This document shows, one piece after another, positions 16,874 to 25,752 of a stretch of DNA of 64,000 nucleotides. Below the pieces are notes generated by a model. It ran no database searches and was not told the DNA's origin. It saw nothing but the letters and a program-made list of their open reading frames with translations. The stretch spans positions 458,069 through 522,068 of the forward strand of contig CAVQVR010000001.1 of assembly GCA_963717195.1 (NCBI GenBank), in the 5' to 3' direction. Origin of the DNA: JACDAE01 sp963717195. Lineage in GTDB: Bacteria; Chloroflexota; Ktedonobacteria; Ktedonobacterales; Ktedonobacteraceae. How positions within the stretch are numbered: position 1 is the stretch's first letter; each line of letters begins with the position of its first letter. The position numbers and the translations under genes were made by a program.

Positions 16874-17884
16874 GTGAGAGATATACACGAGGCACAAACC
16901 TGGCGCGAGTTGCTGGGAATGATCATTAGCGATCCAAAGGAGAGACAACGCCTCATTGACGCTCTAGGCGTTACATCTATTACATTAACTCGTTGGGTAA
17001 GTGGGGAGTCGGATCCACGACCACAAAATTTACGTCATTTGTTAAGCGTTCTCCCGCAGCAGCGCGAACATTTCGTCGAACTGCTAAAAAAAGAACGGGG
17101 GCTGGGCGAATTCGTCAATCCGCTACCAGACGAAACGTCCCCTGGTGAGATTCCGGCTGAGTTTTACGCACGGGTCTTTATTGCTCGTTCGACGATGACT
17201 GATAATTTACGCTTCTGGTCGACCTGCAATCTTATTTTACAGCAAGCGCTCGGGCAATTAGATCCGGATCGGCAAGGAATGTCAATCTGGGTTGTCAAAT
17301 GTATGGCACCTTCAGGTCCATATAACAAAGTGCGTAGCCTGCGTGAAGTGGTAGGACAGGGCACTTATCCATGGTCGGGCAACCTTGAGCAGCAAGCGAT
17401 GTTTCTGGGAGCTGAATCTCTTGCAGGAAATGTCGTCACGCTGTGTCGTCCAGGGATCATTGAGAACCTTGATGAAGAGCACAACCTCATGCCAGCCGCA
17501 CGGGTGGACTTTGAGAAAAGTGCAGCAATCTACCCTATTCTCTATGCGGGACGTATTGCCGGTGTCCTGCTGATCTCCAGCACTCAATACAATCATTTTC
17601 TTTTGCAGACACGTACAGCACTGGCCCAATGCTATGCTGATTTAATTGCACTCTCACTTGAAACGGATGATTTCTACGCGCCCGAAGACATCGCTCTTTG
17701 TGTCATGCCCACACACAATGAACAAAAACAATATTTTGCCAGATTCCGGCAGCTCATCGCTAATACCATGATCGTTGCTGCCAGTAGAAATCGTCCAGTC
17801 AACAATATTGAAGCTGACCAGATCGTATGGCAACGCCTGGAAGAAGAGCTCTTGCAACTGCCAATTAGCCATAAAACGTCGTAA
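16874..17884 (+). CDS. XRE-type helix-turn-helix regulator with GAF-like domain
   Basis: 336 residues from a GTG at 16874, which has AGGAG 6 nt upstream; an earlier in-frame GTG at 16844 has no such site. The N-terminus (about residues 15-70) looks like an HTH: LIDALGVTSITLTRWVSGESDPRPQNLRHLL. The remainder resembles a GAF/PAS-like sensor domain, with ILYAGRIAGVLLISSTQ near its end. The protein may bind a small ligand and regulate transcription. The next gene starts 27 bp downstream, so they form a likely operon. Confidence 0.75.
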   Translation: MRDIHEAQTWRELLGMIISDPKERQRLIDALGVTSITLTRWVSGESDPRPQNLRHLLSVLPQQREHFVELLKKERGLGEFVNPLPDETSPGEIPAEFYARVFIARSTMTDNLRFWSTCNLILQQALGQLDPDRQGMSIWVVKCMAPSGPYNKVRSLREVVGQGTYPWSGNLEQQAMFLGAESLAGNVVTLCRPGIIENLDEEHNLMPAARVDFEKSAAIYPILYAGRIAGVLLISSTQYNHFLLQTRTALAQCYADLIALSLETDDFYAPEDIALCVMPTHNEQKQYFARFRQLIANTMIVAASRNRPVNNIEADQIVWQRLEEELLQLPISHKTS

Positions 17885-17911
17885 TTGCTATTGAGATTTT
17901 GAAGATGTATT

Positions 17912-18712
17912 ATGTTCGATGATTTTCTTCAGGGTATCAACCAATACTGGACACAAACCTGTATCGGACCCGGTTCACTCTCTGTAAAAGACTCGGTACT
18001 GCATATGGCTATTCCAACCATACATCAGGGGGAATATGCCGACGCACAGATTGATGATTATGCGGGACGTGTACGTTCAGCATTTCCATGGACACCTCCT
18101 GTACGCATGGAGGTACGGGCACGTGCGTCTTTACCGGCTGCCGGGCACACTTCCACGGGTGAGGGCGAGATTTTGCGTGGTACGGCGGGTTTTGGCTTCT
18201 GGAACTATCCTTTTTCGGTGCGTGGGGACCCATTGATGTTGCCTGAGGCGATCTGGTTTTTCTATGCCTCTCCACCATCGAATATGGCTTTAGTGCCGGG
18301 CGTACCCGGTTGGGGCTGGAAGGCCCAGGTTATCCATAGTATGCGTCCTGGAGCACTCCTGGCAACCGTTCCTACGGCGCTTACAACCGGTTGGGCACGT
18401 GTGACAGGTCAGGCAGATCAGGCTGCTCGCTGGCTCAAAAGGTTAAGTGGGGCTTGCGAGGCTCTGGTTCCGGTCGCAATGACGGATTGGCATACCTATA
18501 CACTTGAATGGCGTAAGGACCGGGCTCAGTTCTGGGTGGATGACGTTGAGATTTTACGTGTGCTCAACCCACCTGCGCGACGACTTGGGTTTGTTGCATG
18601 GTTGGATAATCAGTACGCCATCGTCTCGCCACGTGGTATCTTTCGTTTCGGTACGGTATCAAGCGGGCCGGAATGGTTTGAACTGGATTCGGTCAACATT
18701 GATGCAATTTAG
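17912..18712 (+). CDS. Concanavalin/GH16-like fold protein
   Basis: 266 residues with no signal peptide. The end region DWHTYTLEWRKDRAQFWVDDVEILRV is the characteristic pattern of GH16 and related laminarinase-like beta-sandwiches, but I do not see the GH16 catalytic ExDxxE motif, so it may be a binding protein or a diverged enzyme. Many Trp and Tyr residues would suit carbohydrate binding. It is 27 bp behind the XRE-GAF regulator and is presumably co-transcribed with it. Confidence 0.65.
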   Translation: MFDDFLQGINQYWTQTCIGPGSLSVKDSVLHMAIPTIHQGEYADAQIDDYAGRVRSAFPWTPPVRMEVRARASLPAAGHTSTGEGEILRGTAGFGFWNYPFSVRGDPLMLPEAIWFFYASPPSNMALVPGVPGWGWKAQVIHSMRPGALLATVPTALTTGWARVTGQADQAARWLKRLSGACEALVPVAMTDWHTYTLEWRKDRAQFWVDDVEILRVLNPPARRLGFVAWLDNQYAIVSPRGIFRFGTVSSGPEWFELDSVNIDAI

Positions 18713-18740
18713 CTCCTTCACAGGCATGTAAATCCAGCAC

Positions 18741-18763
18741 GGGCTTGTAAATGGCGCCCCTAC
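18741..18763 (+). repeat. Short interspersed repeat copy
   Basis: Reads GCTTGTAAATGGCGCCCCTA in its core. It belongs to the same family as the copies near 20479 and 44138, in the convergent gap before clpP. Confidence 0.8.
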
Positions 18764-18783
18764 ATTGACTCTGGCTCCCTCCT

Positions 18784-18807
18784 TCACGGGCGTTTACACG
18801 CCCGTGA
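18784..18807. terminator. Hairpin in convergent gap, possible bidirectional terminator
   Basis: TCACGGGCGT and ACGCCCGTGA form a perfect 10-bp stem with loop TTAC, between the ends of two converging genes. No T run follows, so terminator function is inferred from position. It also matches half of the interspersed repeat (the CGTTTAC/ACGCCCG part). Confidence 0.55.
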
Positions 18808-18823
18808 TGGTCCAAAGGTCAGC

Positions 18824-19450
18824 CTACACCTTTACTCGTTCGATATTTTTTTCGGCTTCAGGCAATACCTCATCGATGATACCATACTCTACGGCTTCCT
18901 GAGCACTGAGGAAGAAGTCACGCTCAGTGTCATGCTTGATGCGCTCTAAGCTCTGCCCGGTATGCTTCTGAATAATGCCATTCAGTGTATCGCGCATATA
19001 GAGTATTTCGCGTGCATGGATATCGATGTCCGTTGCCTGCCCCTCAATACCTCCACCCTGGATGAGCGGCTGGTGCAGGTGTATACGGGAATTCGGAAGA
19101 GCACGGCGCAGCCCACGATCACCGGCCAGGAGCAGAATAGTACCAAAGCTGGCAGCATAGCCAACACAGGTCGTTGCAACCGGGCAGGGAAGTTGACGCA
19201 TGGTATCGTAGATTGCCAGCCCAGCTCTCACGACACCACCTGGTGATGTGATATAGAGATTGATCTCGCGCTCAGGGCTCTCCGATGCCAGGAACAAGAG
19301 CTGCGCAACGACGAGGTTGGCGATACCATCCTCGATAGGCCCATTGACCATAATGATGCGTTCACGCAACAATCGTGAATAGATGTCATAGGCACGCTCA
19401 CCGCGCCCAGTGGTTTCAATAACAGTAGGGATAACAGCACGTGCGGACAT
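18824..19450 (-). CDS. clpP: ATP-dependent Clp protease proteolytic subunit
   Basis: 208-residue ClpP, the barrel serine peptidase that degrades substrates fed by a Clp/Hsp100 ATPase. The catalytic triad is visible: Ser101 in GYAASFGTILL, His126 in RIHLHQP and Asp174 in HDTERDFF. Oligomer-forming regions SPGGVVRAGLAIYD and SAQEAVEYGIIDEVL are intact. No clpX or clpA is near. Its start is 12 bp from the end of the upstream DUF4177-like gene, so they share a transcript. Confidence 0.95.
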   Translation of the reverse strand: MSARAVIPTVIETTGRGERAYDIYSRLLRERIIMVNGPIEDGIANLVVAQLLFLASESPEREINLYITSPGGVVRAGLAIYDTMRQLPCPVATTCVGYAASFGTILLLAGDRGLRRALPNSRIHLHQPLIQGGGIEGQATDIDIHAREILYMRDTLNGIIQKHTGQSLERIKHDTERDFFLSAQEAVEYGIIDEVLPEAEKNIERVKV

Positions 19451-19462
19451 AATGCACCTCCT

Positions 19463-19747
19463 TTATTTTGTAATCTGACGGACAAAGTAGTAGTGAACCA
19501 ACGAGACATCACCCGTTGATCCCTGGTTGAGCACTCCATTGAGGAGCCAGCCTTCATGACCAAGCTCGTTTAAACGCTCGGCATCTGGCAGCGCTTTTTC
19601 ATTTGCGTCGATGGTCAGAATGCGGTACTCCCAGCGAATAGGATCCAGGGGAGTGTCTTCATAGACCATGATTTTAGGTGTGAACCCGATGGAGTTTTGT
19701 TCAAGGTTGTGTATGCGATTCTTATGGGATACGGTAACAGTGGGCAT
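19463..19747 (-). CDS. DUF4177-like small protein
   Basis: 94 residues. The pattern RWEYRILTID... ERLNELGHEGWLLNGVL... YYFVRQ fits the DUF4177 family, a small alpha/beta protein of unknown role. GGAG lies upstream of the ATG. It is the first gene of a two-gene operon with clpP, which may suggest a link to proteolysis, but that is context only. Confidence 0.75.
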   Translation of the reverse strand: MPTVTVSHKNRIHNLEQNSIGFTPKIMVYEDTPLDPIRWEYRILTIDANEKALPDAERLNELGHEGWLLNGVLNQGSTGDVSLVHYYFVRQITK

Positions 19748-19788
19748 ACTGTATTTCTCCTTTTGTTTTCAATACGTTCTTGCTTTCC

Positions 19789-19817
19789 TTGACTATAGCA
19801 TGCCAATAGCCTATACT
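19789..19817 (+). promoter_or_regulatory. Promoter of the XRE gene
   Basis: TTGACT and TATACT are separated by exactly 17 bp, a near-consensus sigma-70-type promoter. The start of transcription would be near 19825, just before the first operator-like palindrome. Confidence 0.8.
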
Positions 19818-19831
19818 GATAGGAGTAAACT

Positions 19832-19873
19832 ATGCTGTGAGCATAGGTAAGAGAAAAACAATGCTGTGAGCAT
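19832..19873. promoter_or_regulatory. Pair of identical operator-like palindromes
   Basis: ATGCTGTGAGCAT occurs at 19832-19844 and again at 19861-19873, each a 5-bp inverted repeat around GTG, with starts 29 bp apart (about three helical turns). They lie between the promoter and the XRE gene, where a bound repressor would block transcription. Autoregulation by the XRE protein is the natural inference. Confidence 0.7.
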
Positions 19874-19889
19874 AGATAAGGATAGAATA

Positions 19890-20291
19890 ATGGCGGATTT
19901 ACAGGAGATCCTGGGAAGGGTTATTCGGCAGGAACGGCAATATCGGAGACTGACAATTAAGGAGCTAGGCGATAAAGCTGGCCTTTCAGAGATCTATGTG
20001 GGCGAGATTGAGCGGGGGCAGAAGTATCCTTCAGCGAAAGTGCAGGAGAGTATCGCGCGTGCACTGGAACTCGATCTGGCGGAACTGCTGGAGCTGATGG
20101 CGGAGGAGATTCGGCGCGAGCGAGATCCTCAGATGACGAATGCGATTGGCTTTACATTGCCTGCCACTCCCGGGCAACCAAGGCGCATTGTGATCAAGAA
20201 TATCATTAATATGCTTGACGAGGGTGCGGTGGAGAGTGTTGCGGATTTTAGCGCTTTCCTCCTTGCTAAACGATTGGGTCCAGAAGAGTAA
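19890..20291 (+). CDS. XRE-family transcriptional regulator
   Basis: 133 residues from ATG 19890, with AAGGATAG upstream; a GTG at 19866 lies within the second operator and is less likely. The helix-turn-helix is at about residues 12-65: RLTIKELGDKAGLSEIYVGEIERGQKYPSAKVQESIARAL. The C-terminal half has no recognised ligand domain and may dimerise. Two identical palindromes lie between its promoter and start codon. Confidence 0.88.
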   Translation: MADLQEILGRVIRQERQYRRLTIKELGDKAGLSEIYVGEIERGQKYPSAKVQESIARALELDLAELLELMAEEIRRERDPQMTNAIGFTLPATPGQPRRIVIKNIINMLDEGAVESVADFSAFLLAKRLGPEE

Positions 20292-20312
20292 CGAAATCAG
20301 ATAGTGAGGTAA

Positions 20313-20562
20313 GGACCCGAAGAGTTTGCGCCCGTCGTACCCGAAGAATGGGTTCTGCACCCATCTGATCTGTGGCGAGAAGATGCATGGTTCGGACAAA
20401 TGTTGTTTTTCGGGAATGACGGGCGCGCACTCTTCGGACCCTACCCTGGTTTCGTCAAGGGATTTTGTATCAACCATTGGGCTTGTAAACGGCGCCCCTA
20501 CAGGTGAGAGAGTGCAACCTTTGAACTCGGACCCCATCTGTAGGGGCACCGTTTACAAGCCC
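20313..20562. repeat. Cluster of two inverted repeats
   Basis: One pair: 20313-20335 (starting GGACCCGAAGAGTTTGCGCC) and 20418-20441 (starting GACGGGCGCGCACTCTTCGG) are near-complementary. The second pair: 20479-20501 (GGGCTTGTAAACGGCGCCCC) and 20540-20562 (GTAGGGGCACCGTTTACAAG) are near-perfect complements and belong to the interspersed repeat family. The whole 250 bp lies between the XRE gene and the convergent membrane-protein gene and contains no gene. Confidence 0.85.
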
Positions 20563-20595
20563 GTGACGCCACCAACGAATGATGTTGGACAGGTT

Positions 20596-20940
20596 TTAGC
20601 GGAAGAGGCCGCGGCGACGTGGGCGGCGTGCGTAGGTACCACGGCGATAGTAGCGATCACGAGAAGGCCGATAGACGCGGCGATAGGCAAAGGCACTCCA
20701 GAGAGCGACGAGTAATGCGGCGACGAGAACAGAGGTAAAGAACGGAACCCCCGCAATAAGTGGGTCACCAGCGAAATGGATGCCGAGAACGCCGACAATC
20801 AGGAAGATGGCAATAAAGCCGATAACTGTGGCTCCAATGATCCCATCGGGAGCCCTTCTGCGTGCGATGAGTTCACCAAGGAAACCGACAATCAGGGAAA
20901 TGATGATCCATACAAGCAGATTCTGGATGGTAATATGCAT
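20596..20940 (-). CDS. GlsB/YeaQ/YmgE-type small membrane protein
   Basis: 114 residues from ATG 20940, which has GAGGAGG upstream. Three hydrophobic helices with GFLGELIARRRAPDGIIGATVIGFIAIFL fit the transglycosylase-associated (GlsB/YeaQ/YmgE) family, linked elsewhere to envelope stress. The C-terminus is a strongly basic Arg/Tyr tail (RRVYRPSRDRYYRRG), longer than usual in the family, which could contact nucleic acid or lipid head groups. Confidence 0.8.
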   Translation of the reverse strand: MHITIQNLLVWIIISLIVGFLGELIARRRAPDGIIGATVIGFIAIFLIVGVLGIHFAGDPLIAGVPFFTSVLVAALLVALWSAFAYRRVYRPSRDRYYRRGTYARRPRRRGLFR

Positions 20941-21150
20941 ATGGGTTTGACCTCCTCTATGAATTAAACAGAAATTATTTACAACTTCCCTGTTAACACG
21001 GGTAAGCGCGGCTTTTCGGTTCAAATCCATTTACCATCATTGATGTATTTAGGATCTCGCACAATTGAGACACAACGAACGAGAAACATTCGGGCATCTC
21101 CCCTATGGAATGGTTATCCTGGGCAAGACGGGCGCGAAGTATGCAAGTCC

Positions 21151-21774
21151 CTACCTACGACGATCAGAGCGAAAGGATTTGCGTAGCAGGTAGGCAAAAC
21201 CTCCAATAGTGATTACGATTACGGTGGTGATTGTCATAAGAAGTGCAGGAGAAGTGGTTGTTGCTTGCGGTGGGGATGGTATACGAGCGCGTTCAAGGGT
21301 TGTTTGAGCATGACGACGGGCAAGCTCAAGTACGAGGCCCTCTTCACCCTTTGCCATAGCCCAGTGATGGTTTGCTGAAAAGATAGGCTTCATCACAAAG
21401 GAGAAATAGCGCAATAATGGTTTCTCAGCACTAATTTTCCAGTCGTAGGTGATATCTACCCAGGGACCATCTTGCTTAAAGGTCCAAATGCCACGACCTT
21501 CAAAGTCACCCTGAGCTACTAAGGTAAAGCCATCATTGCGTACATCGGTAACGCGGAACTGCCAACGCAACGTATAGGGCAGCCAGCCTTTTGTGTAGAG
21601 ATCAACAACTTTTCCCAGGCCTTTCGCGTTGCCTTTTTCCAGCACATCAACACGTAGATACACGGCGGGCCACCAGCGAGGCAGGTCTTCCGCAACATTG
21701 ATGACATCAACTACCTCTTGCACGGTATCCTGAACACGCCAGTGAGTGATGAAATGATAATCTTTACTTGTCAC
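21151..21774 (-). CDS. SRPBCC-fold protein with C-terminal membrane anchor
   Basis: 207 residues. Residues about 5-150 look like a START/polyketide-cyclase (SRPBCC) domain: FITHWRVQDTVQEVVDVINVAEDLPRWWPAVY at the start and GIWTFKQDGPWVDITYDWKI in the sheet. One transmembrane helix near residues 180-200 (LLMTITTVIVITIGGFAYLL) and a basic tail follow, so the cavity domain is probably held at the membrane on the cytoplasmic side. It may bind a lipid or hydrophobic ligand. Confidence 0.8.
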   Translation of the reverse strand: MTSKDYHFITHWRVQDTVQEVVDVINVAEDLPRWWPAVYLRVDVLEKGNAKGLGKVVDLYTKGWLPYTLRWQFRVTDVRNDGFTLVAQGDFEGRGIWTFKQDGPWVDITYDWKISAEKPLLRYFSFVMKPIFSANHHWAMAKGEEGLVLELARRHAQTTLERARIPSPPQATTTSPALLMTITTVIVITIGGFAYLLRKSFRSDRRR

Positions 21775-21895
21775 TGTTTTCTCTCCTATTCAAGAGCTTT
21801 TGCTCTTTTCATAGTACCTTAATGGCTTTCCAGCTTCCCTCATATTGTACACTAGAAGACACGACTGATTGTGGGCAAACGAGCGAGAGGAATGG

Positions 21896-22111
21896 ATGAA
21901 CGATTTTGAGGCTTGGAATCGCCAAGTGATAGAGGAATTTCATGCGAACGAAGGTAAGGTAAACGGGAGCGATTCCTTGCTCTTATTGAGAACTACGGGG
22001 GCCAGAAGCGGTAAGCAGCGTGTCAACCCTCTGGCATACACAATGGCACCTTTTCTTGGACATGTACCGACGAGCAAGTATTATCAGGCCTCAATAAGCT
22101 CTCTGGTCTGA
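21896..22111 (+). pseudogene. Truncated deazaflavin-dependent nitroreductase-family gene
   Basis: The ATG at 21896 (AGAGG upstream) opens with MNDFEAWNRQVIEEFHANEG and continues to LLLLRTTGARSGKQRVNPLAYT, the N-terminal half of the F420-dependent DDN/DUF385 family. That family usually runs to 130-150 residues; here similarity stops near 22055 and an unrelated tail ends at 22111. The break abuts a 16-bp inverted repeat (22072-22123). It is probably a non-functional remnant. Confidence 0.7.
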
Positions 22112-22123
22112 TAATACTTGCTC
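22072..22123. repeat. 16-bp perfect inverted repeat at a gene-truncation point
   Basis: GAGCAAGTATTATCAG at 22072-22087 is the exact complement of 22108-22123, with a 20-nt loop. It is AT-rich, unlike the GTAGGGG family. It could end transcription of the truncated gene, or be a scar of an insertion. Confidence 0.75.
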
Positions 22124-22155
22124 TGAAATAATTTTCTCTTTTTCTCTTCCGGTTT

Positions 22156-22884
22156 TTAAGGAATGATAGTGACAGCTCCTGTATCAAGATCGTAGTAGGC
22201 TGCAACGAGAGCAAGCTTCTCACTCTTGATAGCATCGTTAATAATTGTGGATTGACGGAGCGCCTGAACGGTGCGCGTGGTATTGATGTGAACAGCGTTA
22301 TTGACGAGGGTAGCCCCGGTACCTTTAGCCTCCAGCACAGCGGGGCGAATGTAATCAACGAGTGCCTTGATGCTACCTGGCGGCTCTTCATGGGTATTGA
22401 TAGCCGTAATAGTAGCGGTGACGGCACCGCAACGTTGGTGGCCGAGTACCACTAATAGAGGGATATTAACTTCTGCAACTCCGAACTCCAGGCTACCCAG
22501 AGCTGCCTGATCGATTACGTGAGCAGCCGTGCGAATCGTAAATATGTCACCCAGCCCACGGTCGAATAACAGCTCTGGTGGTACTCGTGAGTCGACGCAG
22601 CTAAATACAATTGCAAATGGGTTCTGTTTCTGTGCAACAGCAATACGGCGAGCACGGGTCTGATTGGGCCAGATAACCTTCCCTTTTTGAAAGCGAAGAT
22701 TTCCTGCTTGTAGCAATTCTAGTGCTGCACTGGAGGCCGTGAAAGGATTTTCAAGCTTTGTGATAAGTGACGCTTCATCTGAAGGGATTGCAGGGAAATG
22801 ACCCGTGAAACCGGCCAGACCTGCTCCTGCCATGGTGATTCCTGAAACCTTTAAGAAATTCCTGCGTGATGGATCTACATGCAT
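22156..22884 (-). CDS. Beta-class carbonic anhydrase, Tat-exported
   Basis: 242 residues. The N-terminus SRRNFLKVSGITMAGAG is a twin-arginine signal, so the enzyme should be exported folded. The zinc site of beta-carbonic anhydrases is intact: Cys96 and Asp98 in SCVDSR, His149 and Cys152 in LGHQRCGAV. It hydrates CO2 to bicarbonate outside the cytoplasm. Export is less common than the cytosolic form. The gene is single. Confidence 0.93.
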   Translation of the reverse strand: MHVDPSRRNFLKVSGITMAGAGLAGFTGHFPAIPSDEASLITKLENPFTASSAALELLQAGNLRFQKGKVIWPNQTRARRIAVAQKQNPFAIVFSCVDSRVPPELLFDRGLGDIFTIRTAAHVIDQAALGSLEFGVAEVNIPLLVVLGHQRCGAVTATITAINTHEEPPGSIKALVDYIRPAVLEAKGTGATLVNNAVHINTTRTVQALRQSTIINDAIKSEKLALVAAYYDLDTGAVTIIP

Positions 22885-23095
22885 GTTTATCTAGCTCCTT
22901 TCTTGATTTTGATTTCATTATAAAGACCTAGAAAAACTCTTCATGAGACACCCCGAAATTTCAAGGTTGAGGTAAAAATGAAGAGGGTTTTTTGTAAATA
23001 TTGGAATTAAGCTGTAAATACTGAAATACGCAATTTCAGTATTTACAAAAAAACAGGCGAGATCGGTTCGACAGAGGCTCTCGATTTGCCAGTCA

Positions 23096-25663
23096 TTATA
23101 ATCTTGGGTCAACGGGTTCGCTTTCCATAGCAAGGACGGCGAAGACGCATTCGTGCACACGGCGCAATGGCTCAGTACGGACGAACCGTTCAAGGGCTTC
23201 GACGCCGAGGGCGAACTCGCGCAGAGCAAGGGAACGTTTGGTGCTCAGGCCGCGAAAACGCAGGCGCTCAAGGTTTTCAGGAACATCGTATTCGGGACCG
23301 TAGATGATGCGCAGGTATTCGGGACCACGACATTTTACGGCTGGCTGGATGACACCATGTGAGCCACGAACGATGAAGTCCAGAGGCTTGACGACCATGC
23401 CTTCGCCACCTTGCGCGGTAATATGTCTCCACCAGGAAACACCTTGCTCCTGGCTCGTAGGATCGCTCACATCTACGGTGAGATAGGGAGTAGCAAGGAG
23501 CAACTGATTGTTGGCACGACAGATCTGTGCCAGGGTATTCATATGCCAGGCATGATCACGCTCAAAGTAGGTTGCTCCCTGCGTGGCTAAAAGATGGAAC
23601 GGTGCCAGCTTGAGATCGGCAAGCGAGGAGACGGGCCAGCAATAGAGACGATAGGCTTCGACGTATTGGGTAGCCAGAGTCTGGCGACGACGATAGGTAT
23701 CGAGTAGCGCGGTAGTGTCTTGACCACGTTGCCGGGCTCTCTCAAGGAGGGTGACGGCCTCGCCCAGAGCTACGCGTGAAGCGGCACCAACGGCGGCATA
23801 CTGCTGCAACAGGAGATTTTGCGCCTTTACCGACCAGGGCATCAATTCGCAGTCCAGGCAGACCCAGTCGGTATGAAATTGTTCCCAGAAATTTGAAGCA
23901 TCAAGGGCTGAGCGCAAAGAGATAAGCAGCGCGGTCTCCAGGTTACTCGAATCGAAGAAACGACGACCTGTACGCGTGTAGCAGATACCAATCCCCTCGT
24001 CAGTCACGCCGAAACGGGTACGTGCTACATCTTCATCGCGGCAAACGATTACTACAATACGTGAACCCATATGTTTCTGCTCACAAACAACCTGGGAAAC
24101 ACCTTCGTGACGATAATAAGCAAACGCCTCGGCAGGGTGTTCCAGCAAGCCGGGCTCCTTACTGGTTTCACACGGCGACATGGTGGGAGGGAGATAGATC
24201 AACCATTTTGGGTTGGCAGCAAAACGACTCATGACCTCTAGAGCTGCTGTCGCGTTCTCTTCACGAATAATAATATTCGGCAACAGGCGCGTTGAGATGA
24301 TACGTTTGCCAACCACGTCATCTATATCCAGAACATCGTCGTGCTGCTGTTGAGCGGTGAGGGCAGGTGTTTGCTCTTTTTCAGACAGGAATGGCCTGGG
24401 CGATTCGCGATAGACACGCGCAGCCTGTATCGAGACCAGCTCTTTTTCAGGATAACGTAGAGCAGTCAGCTTGCCACCAAAGACACACCCGGTATCAATA
24501 TTGATCGTGCGATTGAGCCATTCGGGTTCGGAAATTGTCGTGTGGCCGTAGACAACAAGGGCTTTCCCTCGATATTCAGCGGCCCAGTTGTGACGAATGG
24601 GCAGGCCAAGTTCATCGACTTCGCCGGTCGTTTCGCCATAGAGAGCAAATTCGCGTACAGCACGTGAGCTGCGGCCCTGCATTGCCTCTTTCATACCGGC
24701 ATGAGCGACCACCAGTTTGCCATCATCAAGTACATAGTGGCTGATAAGGCTATCCAGGAAGGTGATGATGCGGCTTTTGAATGCAAGCGGTTCCGCCTCC
24801 AGTTGCGCTAAAGACTCAGCAATGCCATGCGTGATACGTACATCACGGCCTTTCAGTTTACGTAACAATTTCATGTCATGGTTGCCGGGCACACACAAAG
24901 CGATACCAGAAGAGACCATATCCATAGCCAGGCGCAACACATTGGGTGTTGCGGGCCCACGATCAACCAGGTCGCCGAGGAAGACGGCTTTGCGCATTTG
25001 CGGATGGGAGACGCTGAAATGGACTTCTGGCTCCTCCTGGCGCGTAATTTCATAGCCCAAACGGATCAGTAGGGTGTGTAATTCATCGAAGCAACCATGC
25101 ACATCACCAATAATATCGAAAGGGCCACGCTCATATCTCAAATTAGTCCAGAGATGCTGGCGTTCGATCTCGGCGGCATTGACCTGATCGGGAGTTGTGA
25201 AGGTAGTAACGCTATGGAAGCCTTCTTCGCGCAGATGACGGACCGAGCGACGGAGTTGTATTGATTGTTGATGCACGACATGAGGACCGAAATTGCGATC
25301 CGGGCGCAGGCGATTGCGCTCCTGACAGAGATGCTCTGGCAGGTTAAAAACCATTGCAGTCGCGAGACAATGATATTCACGGGCAAGAGCAAGCAGTGGC
25401 TTACGCGCCTCAGGCTGCACATTTGTGGCGTCAATGACGGTCAGCTTACCAGCGGCAAGACGTTTGGCAGCCACGAAATGCAGCACTTCAAAAGCGTCAT
25501 GAGTCGCGCTCTGATCATTCTCATCATCAGAGACAAGGCCACGACAGAAGTCAGACGAAAGCACCTCGGTGGCTTTGAAGTGCTGACGAGCAAAGGTAGA
25601 CTTACCGGAACCGGAAGGGCCAACCAGGACTACCAGGCAGAGTTCGGGAATAGTTATTTTCAT
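23096..25663 (-). CDS. pnkp: Polynucleotide kinase-phosphatase-ligase of bacterial RNA repair
   Basis: 855 residues with three catalytic modules. Residues 1-165 are a 5'-OH polynucleotide kinase with P-loop GPSGSGKS (15-22). Residues about 180-400 are a binuclear metallophosphoesterase (GDVHG 186-190, GDLVDRG 230-236, GNHD 260-263) that removes 2',3'-cyclic or 3' phosphate. Residues about 450-855 are an adenylyltransferase/ligase with the nucleotidyl Lys530 in KHMGSR. In studied bacteria Pnkp acts with Hen1 to repair cleaved tRNA-type ends, and Hen1 is encoded directly upstream here. All catalytic motifs look intact. Confidence 0.95.
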   Translation of the reverse strand: MKITIPELCLVVLVGPSGSGKSTFARQHFKATEVLSSDFCRGLVSDDENDQSATHDAFEVLHFVAAKRLAAGKLTVIDATNVQPEARKPLLALAREYHCLATAMVFNLPEHLCQERNRLRPDRNFGPHVVHQQSIQLRRSVRHLREEGFHSVTTFTTPDQVNAAEIERQHLWTNLRYERGPFDIIGDVHGCFDELHTLLIRLGYEITRQEEPEVHFSVSHPQMRKAVFLGDLVDRGPATPNVLRLAMDMVSSGIALCVPGNHDMKLLRKLKGRDVRITHGIAESLAQLEAEPLAFKSRIITFLDSLISHYVLDDGKLVVAHAGMKEAMQGRSSRAVREFALYGETTGEVDELGLPIRHNWAAEYRGKALVVYGHTTISEPEWLNRTINIDTGCVFGGKLTALRYPEKELVSIQAARVYRESPRPFLSEKEQTPALTAQQQHDDVLDIDDVVGKRIISTRLLPNIIIREENATAALEVMSRFAANPKWLIYLPPTMSPCETSKEPGLLEHPAEAFAYYRHEGVSQVVCEQKHMGSRIVVIVCRDEDVARTRFGVTDEGIGICYTRTGRRFFDSSNLETALLISLRSALDASNFWEQFHTDWVCLDCELMPWSVKAQNLLLQQYAAVGAASRVALGEAVTLLERARQRGQDTTALLDTYRRRQTLATQYVEAYRLYCWPVSSLADLKLAPFHLLATQGATYFERDHAWHMNTLAQICRANNQLLLATPYLTVDVSDPTSQEQGVSWWRHITAQGGEGMVVKPLDFIVRGSHGVIQPAVKCRGPEYLRIIYGPEYDVPENLERLRFRGLSTKRSLALREFALGVEALERFVRTEPLRRVHECVFAVLAMESEPVDPRL

Positions 25664-25752
25664 ATTTTACCTACCAGTCGTTATACATGTAATTATAAAC
25701 AATTCACCAAATTACAGTGTAAAAAGGAAAAGAACAAAGTACTACTAATTAG

